Source: Lineus longissimus
Lineage: Eukaryota > Nemertea > Pilidiophora > Heteronemertea > Lineidae
Direction of reading: 5' to 3'
Length of the DNA stretch: 64,000 nt
NCBI RefSeq assembly: GCF_910592395.1
Contig: NC_088311.1
Location: forward strand, 14,946,501-15,010,500
The position numbers were made by a program, and so were the translations under genes. The notes beneath the pieces are model-generated. The model was not told the DNA's origin and did not search any database. It saw nothing but the letters and a program-made list of their open reading frames with translations. Shown one piece after another: positions 54,800 through 64,000 of the stretch; the stretch's first letter is position 1, and every line of letters begins with the position of its first letter.

Positions 54800-55253
54800 A
54801 CCAACAACCTAAGGAAGGTGGGTAAACGTGACTTACCATGTAGCGACGTGAACTGTCTCCAAGCCGCATAGCAGAACCCAACGGGTGAGACCGGGATAAC
54901 CAGACCAAAGAGAAATGGGGATGCTCATGGCTCAACGGTCAGGCCACCATATAAAAGAATAATGGAAAGGCCCTAAGGTTATCAACTACCCCCTAGAGTA
55001 AGGTAGCACATCGCATGGTACTTGCTCAGCACACACCTCGCCAAAAGAATGTGTGGACTTAAGAGGGTAACCACCCTCTGCGTGCGGGGACAACCCACAA
55101 AGTCTAGGCGGCTCAACCTAAGACATCCGGACGGGGCACATGCACAGGGGAACCACGTCCCGGCATGAATGTCCGCACCTCCCCCCCATCTTTAGAGGGA
55201 AGGACGGAGAATCCGGAGTGAGGAGTCCGGCGGGTAGGCTAGGCAGGGAGAAC
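54800..55253. other. DIRS 3' untranslated region
   Basis: Lies between the recombinase stop and the internal complementary region. No further ORF on the coding strand was recognised. Confidence 0.6.
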
Positions 55254-56318
55254 CTAGACTACGTGCTGAGCAGCGACGATTGGACCGAGAGACAGCATAC
55301 CGTCAGTCATCACGGAACAATCGCGCATATAATGTTGGGAGAAAGTGGAGTGAGAACTCCACGTCGCCGCCTCCAAGACCTCGTTCAAGGCGACTCCCCT
55401 ATATTCGGCCCATGAAGTCGAGATGGCACGAATCTCGTGGGCCGTCACGGAACCCAGGCGGCGAAGCTCCGGAGACTGAAGAGTCATGGAGTAGGCCTGC
55501 CGGATGGTGGCCACCAACCATCTGGCGACCGTGGCGGGCGCAATCTCCCGTGTGAATCCCTCGCGATAAGACAGAAAAAGACGCTTTCTGCCGAGACGGA
55601 CGGCAGGGTCTTTGGTCTTATCGACATAGAACCTCAAGGCCCGGACGGGGCAGAGAGTTCTATCCGGGAGGTCTCGAGAGACCACCCTGGAAAGGGATGG
55701 AATAAGAACCGGGCGCCTGGAGGTGGAAGGCGCCTGGTTCTTCGCAATAAAGCCTGGGACAAATTCTAGGACCGCGCCCCTCTCATTGAAGGCTAGCTTG
55801 TCAAAAGCTAGGGCATGGAGCTCGGACCGTCTCTGGGCCGTAGCTAAGGCCACCAAGAAGACGGTCTTAAAGGTAAGATGCTTCCTATCTGCTAGGTGCA
55901 AGGGCTCGAATGGAAATCTCATAAGAGCCCGTAACACCACCGAGAGATCCCACTTGGGGACGCAATGTAAGGAGCGGGGACGCTCCAGAGACATGTTGCG
56001 AAGCAACGATGACAAGGCGTCGTCCCAAGCCGGTTGCCAGGAGCCTGTCAGTCTAAGGGTGACGGCAATGGCAGAGCGATAGCCCTTAACCCCCTGGACC
56101 GAAAACTTCCGAACCGTAAACAAAAAGTTTAGGAAATCGAGGAAGTTGGGAAGAGTGGGAGCGATCGGAGAAACTCCGTGCTCTCCGCACCAGTCTCGAA
56201 AGACGAGCCACTTACTGTCGTATGATGTAAGGGTAGACTGTCTCTGAGGCTGAGCGACTTTTCGGATAACGTCCTCCGAAAAGCCTCTCTCTCGGAGGAA
56301 ATGCCCGATAGTCTCCAG
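55254..56318 (-). CDS. DIRS tyrosine recombinase
   Basis: The conserved protein begins near 56318 ('LETIGHFLRERGFSEDVIRK') and ends at 55254; the frame is open upstream to 58160 but that part is out of phase with RT and reads as low-complexity shadow. Core-binding part: 'STLTSYDSKWLVFRDWCGEH' and 'FLNFLFTVRKFSVQGVKGYR'. Catalytic part: 'ATAQRRSELHAL' (first Arg), 'VTAHEIRAISTSWAEY' (His-x-x-Arg) and 'STFSQHYMRDC' (Tyr nucleophile). It would integrate circular DNA copies by recombination, so no target duplication forms. It overlaps the RT ORF by about 190 bp; how it is translated (spliced or internal start) is not visible. Confidence 0.9.
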   Translation of the reverse strand: METIGHFLRERGFSEDVIRKVAQPQRQSTLTSYDSKWLVFRDWCGEHGVSPIAPTLPNFLDFLNFLFTVRKFSVQGVKGYRSAIAVTLRLTGSWQPAWDDALSSLLRNMSLERPRSLHCVPKWDLSVVLRALMRFPFEPLHLADRKHLTFKTVFLVALATAQRRSELHALAFDKLAFNERGAVLEFVPGFIAKNQAPSTSRRPVLIPSLSRVVSRDLPDRTLCPVRALRFYVDKTKDPAVRLGRKRLFLSYREGFTREIAPATVARWLVATIRQAYSMTLQSPELRRLGSVTAHEIRAISTSWAEYRGVALNEVLEAATWSSHSTFSQHYMRDCSVMTDGMLSLGPIVAAQHVV

Positions 56319-58543
56319 GCGTGAAGCCTGTAGAAAGAAGGGTCCTGATGGTAGACCCGGCCTATCGGGTGATATAGCAGGCGGTCCCACTCCGGCAATC
56401 TGCGGGGGTGGTCCGTCAGGAGCTCCAGCAACACCGGGAACCAAGCTTGGTTCGGCCAACAAGGGGCGATCAGGCAAAGCCTGACGCGCGATGAGGCCAC
56501 TTTGTTCAGAACCGGCAGCAACAGAGGGGTTGGCGGGAATGCATAAGCATTGAGGCCGTCCCAGGAGGCCGACAGGCTGTCTACTCCCAAGGCCTCGTCG
56601 TCCGGGAGAGGGGAGTAATACAGGGTGAATCTCTTGTTGAGGCGAGTGGCGAAAAGGTCCACAATCGGCGCATCCCACATCCCGGCCAGCCGGGACACAA
56701 TCTCCTGATGGAGGGTCCACTCGGTCTGGACTAAGCGATCGGCTCTGGAGAGAGCATCCGCCAGGATGTTCCTCTTGCCGGGGATGTGACGGGGGAAGAG
56801 CTGGATGTCCAGCCGACGACAAAATTGTAGGAGGTCCCATGTCAGACGACACAGAGTGTCGGACCTCGTTCCCCCTTGTCTCCGAATATAGGCGACGACA
56901 GTCGAGTTGTCGGAGAACAGAGATACCCTGTGACCCCGTAACCGGGACGAAAAGGCCTTCACGGCTAGGATGACAGCCTGCATTTCGAGAATATTGATCG
57001 AAAGGCGAGACTCCTCCCCTGACCACGTGCCCTTGGTGGTCAGGTCGCCCTCGTTCAGGTGAGCCCCCCATCCGAAGAGGGAGGCGTCCGTGAAGAGGGA
57101 CATCTGGGGGGGTAACGGACGGAGCTGCACCCCGCGGAGGAGCTCCGTCCCCGTCCCCCAGAACCTCCAAACGTCCTCCAGTAGCATGGAAGGGAGTGCT
57201 ACTGCTCGATCGAGTGGGTCCGAGAAGGGGCGCCAACTCGAGAGTAGGAGGAGCTGGAGGGGGCGCATATACAGGCGACCGAGAGGAACCTGGTCCGCCG
57301 CTGAATTGAGCAGGCCCAGCAGGGACAGGAACTGTCTGGCTGTGGCGCTGTCTCGACGACGGAAAGCCCGAATCAGAGACCGGATCTTGGTGACCCGGTC
57401 CTGAGGTGGGGACATGAGGCCCTCTCTGGTACGGAAACGTACTCCCACGAAGACAAAATCCTGAGACGGGTCTAGCTCGGATTTTTCTAAGTTTGTTATC
57501 CACCCGGCCTGGGTCGCCGTCTTGAGCAAGAACCGAGTCTGCTTGAGAAGACGGGGACGGGATTGGCAACGCAGCAGCCAGTCGTCTAAGTAGCAATGGA
57601 GCTTGAAGCCCAAGGCGTGAAACGGGGCGGCGAACGCCCTGACGACGGTTGTGAAAATAAGCGGAGCGGAAGCCAGGCCGAAAGGCAAGGCCTGAAACTG
57701 ATAAATTTTGCCTTCGAAGTAAAAGCGAAGGAAATGTTGAAAGTCTGGATGGACTGGGATGTGAAAATACGCATCCTGCAAGTCCATGGAGACGGCCCAA
57801 TCGTCGGGCTGCACCGCTGTTGCCACTGACCTTGTTGTTTCCATCCTGAAACTGGGTACCCTGAGGAACCGGTTCAGGCTGGACAGGTCTATGACCAATC
57901 TCCATTTTCCCGACTTCTTCGGAACCAAGAAGATGTGGCTGTAAAAGCCCGGGGAGGAGTGGTCTTCCACCACCGTGACAGCCTCCTTCTGGAGGAGGGA
58001 GTTGACCTCGGACCGAAGGGCTTCGGCCCTGGCCGGGTCCACGGGGGGTAATACCGGGTGGGGAGTCGATGTCGTTGGGGGAGGATGGGCAAAATCGAGG
58101 CGAACCCCGTGCCGGAGCATGTCCGGGACTGGGGAGCCTTTTTGACACCATCCGACCCAAAAGGCTGCGAAATGGCGCAGTCGGCCCCCAACGACAGAGA
58201 CCGAGGGAGTGTCGCCTATTAGCGCCCGAGGAGAAGGTGACAAGTCACCGACGCCTGCCCCCGCGACCCTTCCGCTGTTGTGGCCGGAAGGGGCGCTTGG
58301 GCTGCCCGCCACCTCCGCCCTGACCTGAGGAGCGGTGGCGCTTATTGGAGGGGCGGGCTGGAGCCGCAGCTTCTGTCTGCCCTCGGGGACGAAAAGACCC
58401 GGAGGAGCCCTGCGAGGCCGAGGGCCCACGAGAGGCCGACGCACCCCGGGGGCGTCTAAACTCCGGCTGACGTCCCCGGCCCGCGGACCATGAAGAGGAA
58501 CGCGGGCGGGGGGCCTGTCTGGGGGGAGGAGGGTCCCCCTCAC
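56129..58543 (-). CDS. DIRS reverse transcriptase-RNase H
   Basis: 804 codons, unbroken. N-terminal part: 'GGRLRHFAAFWVGWCQKGSP', typical of DIRS before the RT. RT: 'SHIFLVPKKSGKWRLVIDLS', 'WAVSMDLQDAYFHIPVHPDF' (motif A Asp), 'FQALPFGLASAPLIFTTVVR' and 'LHCYLDDWLLRC' (polymerase Asp pair). RNase H: 'MSLFTDASLFGWGAHL', 'NILEMQAVILAV', 'VSLFSDNSTVVAYI' and 'NILADALSRADRLV', giving the D-E-D-D set. A DIRS-typical domain follows ('WDAPIVDLFATRLNKRF', 'APCWPNQAWFPVLLELL'). It overlaps the gag ORF by 299 bp in another frame. Confidence 0.92.
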   Translation of the reverse strand: MRGTLLPPDRPPARVPLHGPRAGDVSRSLDAPGVRRPLVGPRPRRAPPGLFVPEGRQKLRLQPAPPISATAPQVRAEVAGSPSAPSGHNSGRVAGAGVGDLSPSPRALIGDTPSVSVVGGRLRHFAAFWVGWCQKGSPVPDMLRHGVRLDFAHPPPTTSTPHPVLPPVDPARAEALRSEVNSLLQKEAVTVVEDHSSPGFYSHIFLVPKKSGKWRLVIDLSSLNRFLRVPSFRMETTRSVATAVQPDDWAVSMDLQDAYFHIPVHPDFQHFLRFYFEGKIYQFQALPFGLASAPLIFTTVVRAFAAPFHALGFKLHCYLDDWLLRCQSRPRLLKQTRFLLKTATQAGWITNLEKSELDPSQDFVFVGVRFRTREGLMSPPQDRVTKIRSLIRAFRRRDSATARQFLSLLGLLNSAADQVPLGRLYMRPLQLLLLSSWRPFSDPLDRAVALPSMLLEDVWRFWGTGTELLRGVQLRPLPPQMSLFTDASLFGWGAHLNEGDLTTKGTWSGEESRLSINILEMQAVILAVKAFSSRLRGHRVSLFSDNSTVVAYIRRQGGTRSDTLCRLTWDLLQFCRRLDIQLFPRHIPGKRNILADALSRADRLVQTEWTLHQEIVSRLAGMWDAPIVDLFATRLNKRFTLYYSPLPDDEALGVDSLSASWDGLNAYAFPPTPLLLPVLNKVASSRVRLCLIAPCWPNQAWFPVLLELLTDHPRRLPEWDRLLYHPIGRVYHQDPSFYRLHAWRLSGISSEREAFRRTLSEKSLSLRDSLPLHHTTVSGSSFETGAESTEFLRSLPLFPTSSIS

Positions 58544-60767
58544 GACTCTTATCCGACTCGCGCTGAGCCCCTAAGGTATCAGGCAGCGAATCGTGGAATA
58601 AGAAGGGACCGCCCAAAGGGGCGGTCCGCAAGGCCCCGCGCAGAAACTGGGCGCGGACCACACTCAGCCCCTCGATGAGGAGGTCCCGGCGCTTCAGCAC
58701 CGCGTTGGCTGCTTGTTTGGCAGCTAAGTCACTGGCATGTTGCAGTGACTGCTGTAAGGACATAGCCAGGATGCGTTGCTCATCCGTGGCGTCCGCAGCC
58801 AACGACCTGGACAGGGCACAGAGCGTCAAGTCGGCGTACGATAACACCGACTGCGTCTCCTTGGTCAGGGCCTCATCGTTCTTGGCATCCCTCATAGGAG
58901 CAGACGTGAGGACTTTCGGAACGACCAACCCGGCGAGCTGCACATCATCCCTCAAGGGGATGAGTGAGACCGGGTCAGTCCCCGACGGCGATACTCTATA
59001 GTATTCTGGCCTATACGAAGGACTGTGAGGGGAAGTGGCCGTGAAGCGCTTCCCCGCCTTCGTCCAGGCTCCCGGTCCAGTCGACGGCAAAGTCGAGACC
59101 AGGGAGCGCTGGTGGCCCCCGCAGGACGGCGCCGTGTCCCTAAGCGTTGAATCGAGCCAATGAGAGGCTCTGATCAAGGCAGGGGAGGGGGGCAACTCAT
59201 CGAGTGCCCGGTCCGGCACGGCAGCCAAGTCCGGCTCGTCGGCATCCCCGAAAAGATCGAAGGGAGCACGGCCGAGCGCGGGGTTGACCGGCGGGAGAGG
59301 ACAATGCTCGGTCGGCACGAACTGCCGGACGAGCGCGCGAAGATCGCGCATCCCAGCCACAATGGTGGGGTCCTCTGTTCCAGAGGGGCAGTCAGCCTGA
59401 GGGGCCTGCCCGATGGAAGATTGCGACTCATCGAATTGATAGTCGACCTCCATGGGGACTTGGGGCAGCTCAAAGGCCACTGGTCTCCCGGCCTGCTGCT
59501 GAGGGGCCCTATCTGAGAGATTTTTGGTCTCCAGATGGGCAGCCAAACTCTGCAGGACCTGACGCTGCTGGGCCGTAAGGCCCGGTGCGATAGGCCGGGG
59601 ATCCTGTCTGGACATACCTGGGGCAGGCAGGGATGGCGGGGGGCTACTCACCACAAAGGGGGTGGAGCTCAGACCCGCAGAGCCAGACAGGGAGGGACGG
59701 GGTCGCACCGGCGAAATCGTGGGGCGAACCCTCCCGACGTCCGGACAGACCCTAGGGTCTCTAGAACGGACGTAATGCCCCATTGTCGCACCCCTACCCC
59801 AGGGGGGTAGGTCACCTCCGTGCGAGACAAGAGGGGGCGGCAGAACAGGGGGGGTGACGCCCGAGTCTGCAGTAACCCACGGGGAGGCGGTCGACGTCCT
59901 CAGAAGGGGACGGAAATTGGGGTGAGCCGCCTGCCAGGCCTCATAACCCGATGGGATACGCCCCGTCGCCTCAGAGCGGTCAGATGTGACGGTGTGATCT
60001 GACGAGACAGTCACAACCGAAGACACTGCCGGAGGCACATCCAACCCGGAGGAGGACGGGGGACGACCCAATGCCGCAGCAGGGGGGTCCCGACGGGGGA
60101 GGGCGGAGGAAACCCGGCCAGGTGGGGGCTTAGACGTGACTAAGGACTCCACGGCCGGTAGCCGGAGGAGTTCCTGAATCAGGAGGTCTGCCTCCAGCGG
60201 GGTATGCTCCACGCCCAGGGGATCGGGACGCAAAGCGTCCAGAGTCCCGCTCACTTCGACCCCCTGTGAAAGGGGGGAGGAGCCAATCTCCCTAGGGGGC
60301 GCCCCGATGAGGGGGTCACCGGCGCTCAACCTAGGAGAGAACCCGGGGGGCACACCTCCGAATGGAGGGTGCCCGGCCCGAGCCCCGGAGTCGGGCGCCG
60401 AAACGGCGCCAGAGCTCCGGGGGCCTCGCCCCCGCTGAGAAGAAACAGCGGAGGGGGACTTAGAAGAGGCCGCACCAGACTTTCTGGGGCCTCTCCGGGT
60501 CGGCTTCTGCTTCTTCGACGGCCGAGGGGCCGGAGAAGCAGAAGGCAGCGTCCCGGCAGCGGACGAAACCGCAGTCGCCGAGTCCGACGGGGCGGACTGG
60601 CGAGCCGGGGACGAACCGGGACGGGGACTAATAATCCCCGATACACCGGCACCCGGGCACCTGAATACCCAGAAGGGTAACAGGCCCAATAAGAGGGCTG
60701 GAAAGCCCAATAAGGACAAGAAGGACGCTAACAAGAGCGGCAGAGCCAGCATCTTGAGAGGCCACAC
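58245..60767 (-). CDS. DIRS gag-like ORF1
   Basis: 840 codons, very rich in Pro, Ser, Arg and Gly. The open frame starts with a strongly hydrophobic stretch ('LALPLLLASFLSLLGFPALL'), unusual for gag, so the true start may lie downstream. A middle region rich in helices ('TQSVLSYADLTLCALSRSLA', 'MSLQQSLQHASDLAAKQAAN') resembles the capsid-like part of DIRS ORF1. The C-terminus is Arg/Gly-rich ('RSSGQGGGGGQPKRPFRPQQ') and probably binds RNA. The ORF starts about 270 bp inside the right inverted repeat. No Cys-His knuckle is seen. Confidence 0.8.
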   Translation of the reverse strand: MWPLKMLALPLLLASFLSLLGFPALLLGLLPFWVFRCPGAGVSGIISPRPGSSPARQSAPSDSATAVSSAAGTLPSASPAPRPSKKQKPTRRGPRKSGAASSKSPSAVSSQRGRGPRSSGAVSAPDSGARAGHPPFGGVPPGFSPRLSAGDPLIGAPPREIGSSPLSQGVEVSGTLDALRPDPLGVEHTPLEADLLIQELLRLPAVESLVTSKPPPGRVSSALPRRDPPAAALGRPPSSSGLDVPPAVSSVVTVSSDHTVTSDRSEATGRIPSGYEAWQAAHPNFRPLLRTSTASPWVTADSGVTPPVLPPPLVSHGGDLPPWGRGATMGHYVRSRDPRVCPDVGRVRPTISPVRPRPSLSGSAGLSSTPFVVSSPPPSLPAPGMSRQDPRPIAPGLTAQQRQVLQSLAAHLETKNLSDRAPQQQAGRPVAFELPQVPMEVDYQFDESQSSIGQAPQADCPSGTEDPTIVAGMRDLRALVRQFVPTEHCPLPPVNPALGRAPFDLFGDADEPDLAAVPDRALDELPPSPALIRASHWLDSTLRDTAPSCGGHQRSLVSTLPSTGPGAWTKAGKRFTATSPHSPSYRPEYYRVSPSGTDPVSLIPLRDDVQLAGLVVPKVLTSAPMRDAKNDEALTKETQSVLSYADLTLCALSRSLAADATDEQRILAMSLQQSLQHASDLAAKQAANAVLKRRDLLIEGLSVVRAQFLRGALRTAPLGGPFLFHDSLPDTLGAQRESDKSREGDPPPPRQAPRPRSSSWSAGRGRQPEFRRPRGASASRGPSASQGSSGSFRPRGQTEAAAPARPSNKRHRSSGQGGGGGQPKRPFRPQQRKGRGGRRR

Positions 60768-61034
60768 AAAGAAAGTGAACGATAAGAAAAACTTGGATTT
60801 ATTTGGTCACGTGACCGGAGCCTGGAGCGAGAAAAATTTTTGGGAGAACGGCGAAGAAAAAGCGTTCTAAATGACGAATTCAGAGAAAGATGGGTAAAGG
60901 AATGGTCTCACCCGCTTCCTGAAATCGGCAGCTCCAAAACGGACGTCCGGGGGAGGATCCTTCTCAATACTGTCGCGGGGGAATCAACGCAAACAGCAGC
61001 AGAAACTCGGTGCTTGTGATACAAGGCGCCGAGG

Positions 61035-61216
61035 AAAAAGTACTGGCAATATGGCGGCTTGCACGGTTGATGGGCTGTACAGGGGCGCCGCCTGGACGTA
61101 GCCTTGTGAACTGGCTGGTTATTTTCTAATGTAATTAGTTAAATAATTCCTCGGGTAGATCCGATATGAGTACATATGCAAAAGTCTGACCTGGGTAGAG
61201 TATGAACGACATAAAA
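61035..61216. repeat. DIRS right end and inverted terminal repeat
   Basis: Complement of the left repeat up to 61207, then 'gacataaaa' unique to this end. The minus-strand ORF1 begins downstream of it, so this end should hold the promoter. Confidence 0.9.
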
Positions 61217-63177
61217 TCTAAGTATCAAATTTAAAGACAAAAAGTGAAGAAATGGGCACCCATTCAGGAAGTTTGACCTCTGTTACCTTGAAAAGTGGGT
61301 CCAATCAAAACCCGGGTGATATGTGATGTAGCCTATTTGGTTACATCCACCATAAAAATTATGTTGCTCTTGCTATAACCATTATCTTCAAAATGGCAAA
61401 ACAACGAATTTCCACGATGGCCACCTGGAGGCCAGAAAGTAGTGAAAATAGTGAAAATGAAAAATAACTCTGGGCATATTGACCAAAGCTACCATCATGC
61501 CAAGTTGCAGCCATCTAGCTCTAATGGTTACGAAATGTGCTCCACTAACGAACGACAGTCTCCACGGTTTCGTATAAGCTCCCAACAGGTGAGCTAAAAA
61601 CAAAGCCTTCCATTGGTCAATAGGTTCAGCAATGCTCTGAGATTTCAAAAACCTAACCATCTGCTGGTAAAATAGCACTACCTGGGTTCATTCTGTGTTC
61701 TTGTTAAAGTAGATTAGTTGGAACCATTGTTTGAAGATGGAAGAGCCATACAAAATATACAATGTAGGCTTTGATACATGGTAGAGCGACTGTACTACAC
61801 ATATTGTCACCATACCTGTGCCACACATACGGAAGGGGGTATTTTCGTTCTACTGGGGCGGGCAACTAATGTATTGCTTCGGCCATGAATATGTAAATTT
61901 TTCAATTTGTTATGAAAACATTGGATGTATCCTTGTTCATGTTCACTCCCTGATATCTCAGTTATCAGTGGAGGGCAACTGCAAGACCGTATTTTTCCAG
62001 TTTTCTCTCGGGGCTCTCAATTACATCATTTGGGACACACCCTACTTTCCATTAAGTTGGCTTATTTTACCATGATTTGTTTGCGTTCAAACCAAACATT
62101 GTTTCACGCAAACATTTGGTCTTCTTTTGGCACAAGTATGAGAGTCAAGGTGTTTAGAGGCATATTGGGCCACTTAAACCAACAAAAACCGCTTCATGAG
62201 GGTCTTAAAATCAATTTTAAAAAATAAATAATTTTAACCCCCTTTTTTGGATTGATCACACCACTGAATTGTGTGTATTTAGTGTAAATGAGAGCCCTGT
62301 CTACATATGATTATCAATTAGTTTAATACAATGTAGTTGGTTTTATCAAATGGATCTGAAGTTATACCAAGGAAGCAGATAGGTAACTTTATATGACTTC
62401 ATGGTATTGAAGAATAAATCACATTTTGGGTGTCATTTTATTGACACAACATCTTTCATTGTCTCTCTGTGCTGACACGATTTGCTTCCCATCGAGTTTC
62501 AATTTCCACCATTGCTTGTTGCAACATAGCGAAGTCATTCATGAAGAAAACAAAGAGATTTCGCCCCTTTATTTGAAGTGGATCACTCTTGAGAATCTGA
62601 AAACAGAACAGGTATATCAGTGAAAGACTAGCTGTAACATACAGGAAAGCATCCTTTTTATTGATATATCAGTGAAAGAATAGATGTAACAAGCAGGAAA
62701 GTATCCTTGTTACACAAAGCCTGCTTGAACACTTCAAAGAACCAACTGAGAAACCAGACATTATGTGATTGAGGTGATTGACAATGTATGCGAGGGAAGC
62801 TCCCCTACACTAGACCATCACATCACAGAAGTTTCAGGTCTGTCATTTGACATGTCCTTGAATTACATCTGTCACTTCAACGGTTCTTAAGTTATGGGGT
62901 GGAACAAGAATGAAATGGCCAGGGCCATTGTGCTCACCTCATGTGGTGGAAAGATGGATAAAGAGCATGGTATTGTGTCATGTAGTGTTAGGTTTGATGT
63001 AGGTCCAAGCAATTACAATTTCCCCAAAATGGCCAATTTACAGTACATTCGACCTCTGTGACCTTGAAAAGTAGGTCAAATCAAAGAAGACCCGGGTGAC
63101 TCATTGAATGGTTGTTAGAATTAGATGTACCTATGATATAAAATTGGTGCCAATCGGGCAAGTCATTACTAGGAATA
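61217..63177. other. No supported gene; dispersed-repeat fragments
   Basis: 61240-61610 resembles the interior and 'aggtgagctaaaaa' end of the dispersed repeat at 34918. 62790-62900 matches the ~145-bp satellite monomer (gctcccctacactagaccat, aagtttcaggtctgtca). 62915-63010 matches 20768-20850. 62625-62695 has two copies of 'atatcagtgaaaga(c/a)tag'. ORFs show no family features. Confidence 0.5.
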
Positions 63178-63181
63178 TTAA

Positions 63182-63837
63182 CCCTTTCACTGCCGGAGGC
63201 GCACTTCTGCGACAATCAATAGTATTCCTTTTACTGCCGGAGGCGCACTTATGCGACAATTATCCATACACTATAAAACCATTGAAATTTCGTTATTGAG
63301 CGTGGTTAGCGTAAAGTTTGATAGATGGGGCGGTAGTATAGATGGTTCAGCAAAACATGGTGGATGGTTTTATATTTCGATGTTTGGAAGTTTATCGAGT
63401 AATTTGAAGCCAAAATGACCAAGAAGAAACTGACTGTGTCTGAGGTCCTTGATGAGCTGGATAAAGTGAACGATTCGGACTCTGGTGAGGAGTTCGTCGA
63501 TGATGATGATTTAGATCCTGACTTTGATGTAAATGATGAACAAATTAGCGATAATGAGAGTGTGTATATTGTGTTTTGCCAATTACATAGTTTTTTCAAA
63601 AAAATTGTCGTCCTCATTATAAATTCAAGATGGCGGTATGCAAATTAGGGCAAATTATGGTCCCATTTTGAAGATTAGGCAACACTGAACAACTTTTATA
63701 TACATTGTTTTGCTCTATCTCCAGAGGCTTTCTCTCTACAGGGTGGAGAAATATCCATACTCAAAATCATGTTAAAACAAAGAAACCTACCGGCAGGTGA
63801 GGTAGCTAAAAATTAGAAGCTACCGGCAGTGAAAGGG
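63182..63837 (+). mobile_element. Internally deleted piggyBac element
   Basis: Flanked by TTAA at 63178-63181 and 63838-63841, the piggyBac target. The terminal inverted repeat is CCCTTTCACTGCCGG / CCGGCAGTGAAAGGG. A subterminal 'actgccggaggcgcacttct' block is repeated in tandem at the left end (63190 and 63232), and 'taccggcag' words occur twice at the right end. The 656 bp keep only the N-terminus of the transposase. Confidence 0.88.
63415..63648 (+). pseudogene. piggyBac transposase, N-terminal remnant
   Basis: Starts MTKKKLTVSEVLDELD and continues with an acidic tract (GEEFVDDDDLDPDFDVN), the usual unstructured acidic N-terminus of piggyBac transposases. After 'DNESVYI' the sequence no longer fits; the DDD catalytic core and Cys-rich domain are absent. 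The start codon and leader look normal, so the deletion removed everything from about residue 50 on. Confidence 0.7.
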
Positions 63838-63841
63838 TTAA

Positions 63842-64000
63842 TGGCATTTTGAAGAATTTAGGATTTGGCCCCCTCCCTGGAGGCCAAATGGCAAATCAGA
63901 TCGCACCAAACTTCGGTACCTAAGATCACCTGACCAAGGGGTACATGTGTACTTAATTTGTGATCAATAGTCATTGCAGTTAAGAAACGTGCCATAGTTA
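63842..64000. repeat. Dispersed repeat fragment at the window edge
   Basis: The words 'gtacatgtgtac' and 'agttaagaaacgtgcc' match 20895-20965, the same dispersed family. It is cut by the window end. Confidence 0.5.

Larger units (their letters stand above)
54444..61216 (-). mobile_element. Complete DIRS-type tyrosine-recombinase retrotransposon
   Basis: 6773 bp, GC-rich against an AT-rich background. Inverted terminal repeats at 54476-54647 and 61035-61207, an internal complementary region at 54699-54794, and three long minus-strand ORFs: gag-like (58245-60767), RT-RNase H (56129-58543) and tyrosine recombinase (in the frame 55254-58160). The internal complementary region consists of the complement of the left end followed by the complement of the right end, which fixes the element borders at 54444 and 61216 and defines the DIRS group. 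No target duplication is expected. All ORFs are unbroken, so it may be recently active. Confidence 0.9.

Noticed and set aside
55280-60680. Many plus-strand ORFs of 60-120 codons across the DIRS element
   Set aside because: They are antisense shadows of GC-rich RT, recombinase and gag frames and have no conserved motifs of their own.

Overview
The window is eukaryotic and almost certainly from a marine invertebrate animal. It contains introns with GT/GC-AG borders, long non-coding stretches, microsatellites, CR1/L2-type non-LTR elements ending in a 'gcgctatataaat' tail, BEL/Pao, Ty3/gypsy and DIRS retrotransposons, PIF/Harbinger, pogo, EnSpm-like and piggyBac DNA transposons, and a dispersed repeat starting 'agctcacctgggtgagct' that is familiar from lancelet, hemichordate, echinoderm and mollusc genomes. 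The species cannot be fixed from sequence alone. The window is a transposon-dense intergenic region with very few candidate host genes.

Layout. 1-1.9 kb: a tightly packed cluster of small virus-like ORFs (two rightward, four leftward) with a recurring intergenic box. 2.1-3.6 kb: a truncated Harbinger element with a partner-gene exon nested antisense inside the transposase intron. 4.5-7.5 kb: a decayed CR1/L2-like element. 8.2-9.25 kb: a ~145-bp tandem satellite. 9.4-10.9 kb: a BEL/Pao gag-protease relic. 11.9-13.25 kb: a pogo-family transposase broken by one stop. 13.9-16.15 kb: a second, dismembered Harbinger. 16.3-18.5 kb: an LTR retrotransposon with two 206-bp LTRs but little coding sequence. 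21.36-23.79 kb: a composite of three 444-bp inverted-repeat elements separated by two identical-length 547-bp spacers. 23.8-29.1 kb: a broken gene of an unnamed multicopy invertebrate family, split in frame by a complete Harbinger element (24.12-27.08 kb).

30.1 kb: a small secreted-peptide gene. 31.8-34.6 kb: a broken EnSpm/CACTA-like transposase with C2H2 fingers. 35.96-38.67 kb: the best host-type gene, six exons with fully consistent phases, encoding an SAMD3-like protein. 38.7-40.6 kb: a foldback element, two tandem arrays and a MITE. 40.6-43.6 kb: a second CR1/L2-like copy with part of its RT deleted. 44.4-47.3 kb: a decayed Ty3/gypsy pol carrying a 119-bp MITE. 47.4-48.1 kb: an 81-bp minisatellite. 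50.0-50.7 kb: a 5'-truncated CR1/L2-like tail. 54.44-61.22 kb: a complete DIRS-type retrotransposon (gag, RT-RNase H and tyrosine recombinase open on the minus strand, inverted terminal repeats and an internal complementary region). 63.18-63.84 kb: an internally deleted piggyBac element.

Most elements are dead; the DIRS element, the 24.1-kb Harbinger transposase and the six-exon gene are the intact parts. The clearest structural novelty is the composite inverted-repeat array at 21.36-23.79 kb. The clearest unexplained coding families are the one at 23.8-29.1 kb and the compact virus-like cluster at 1-1.9 kb.
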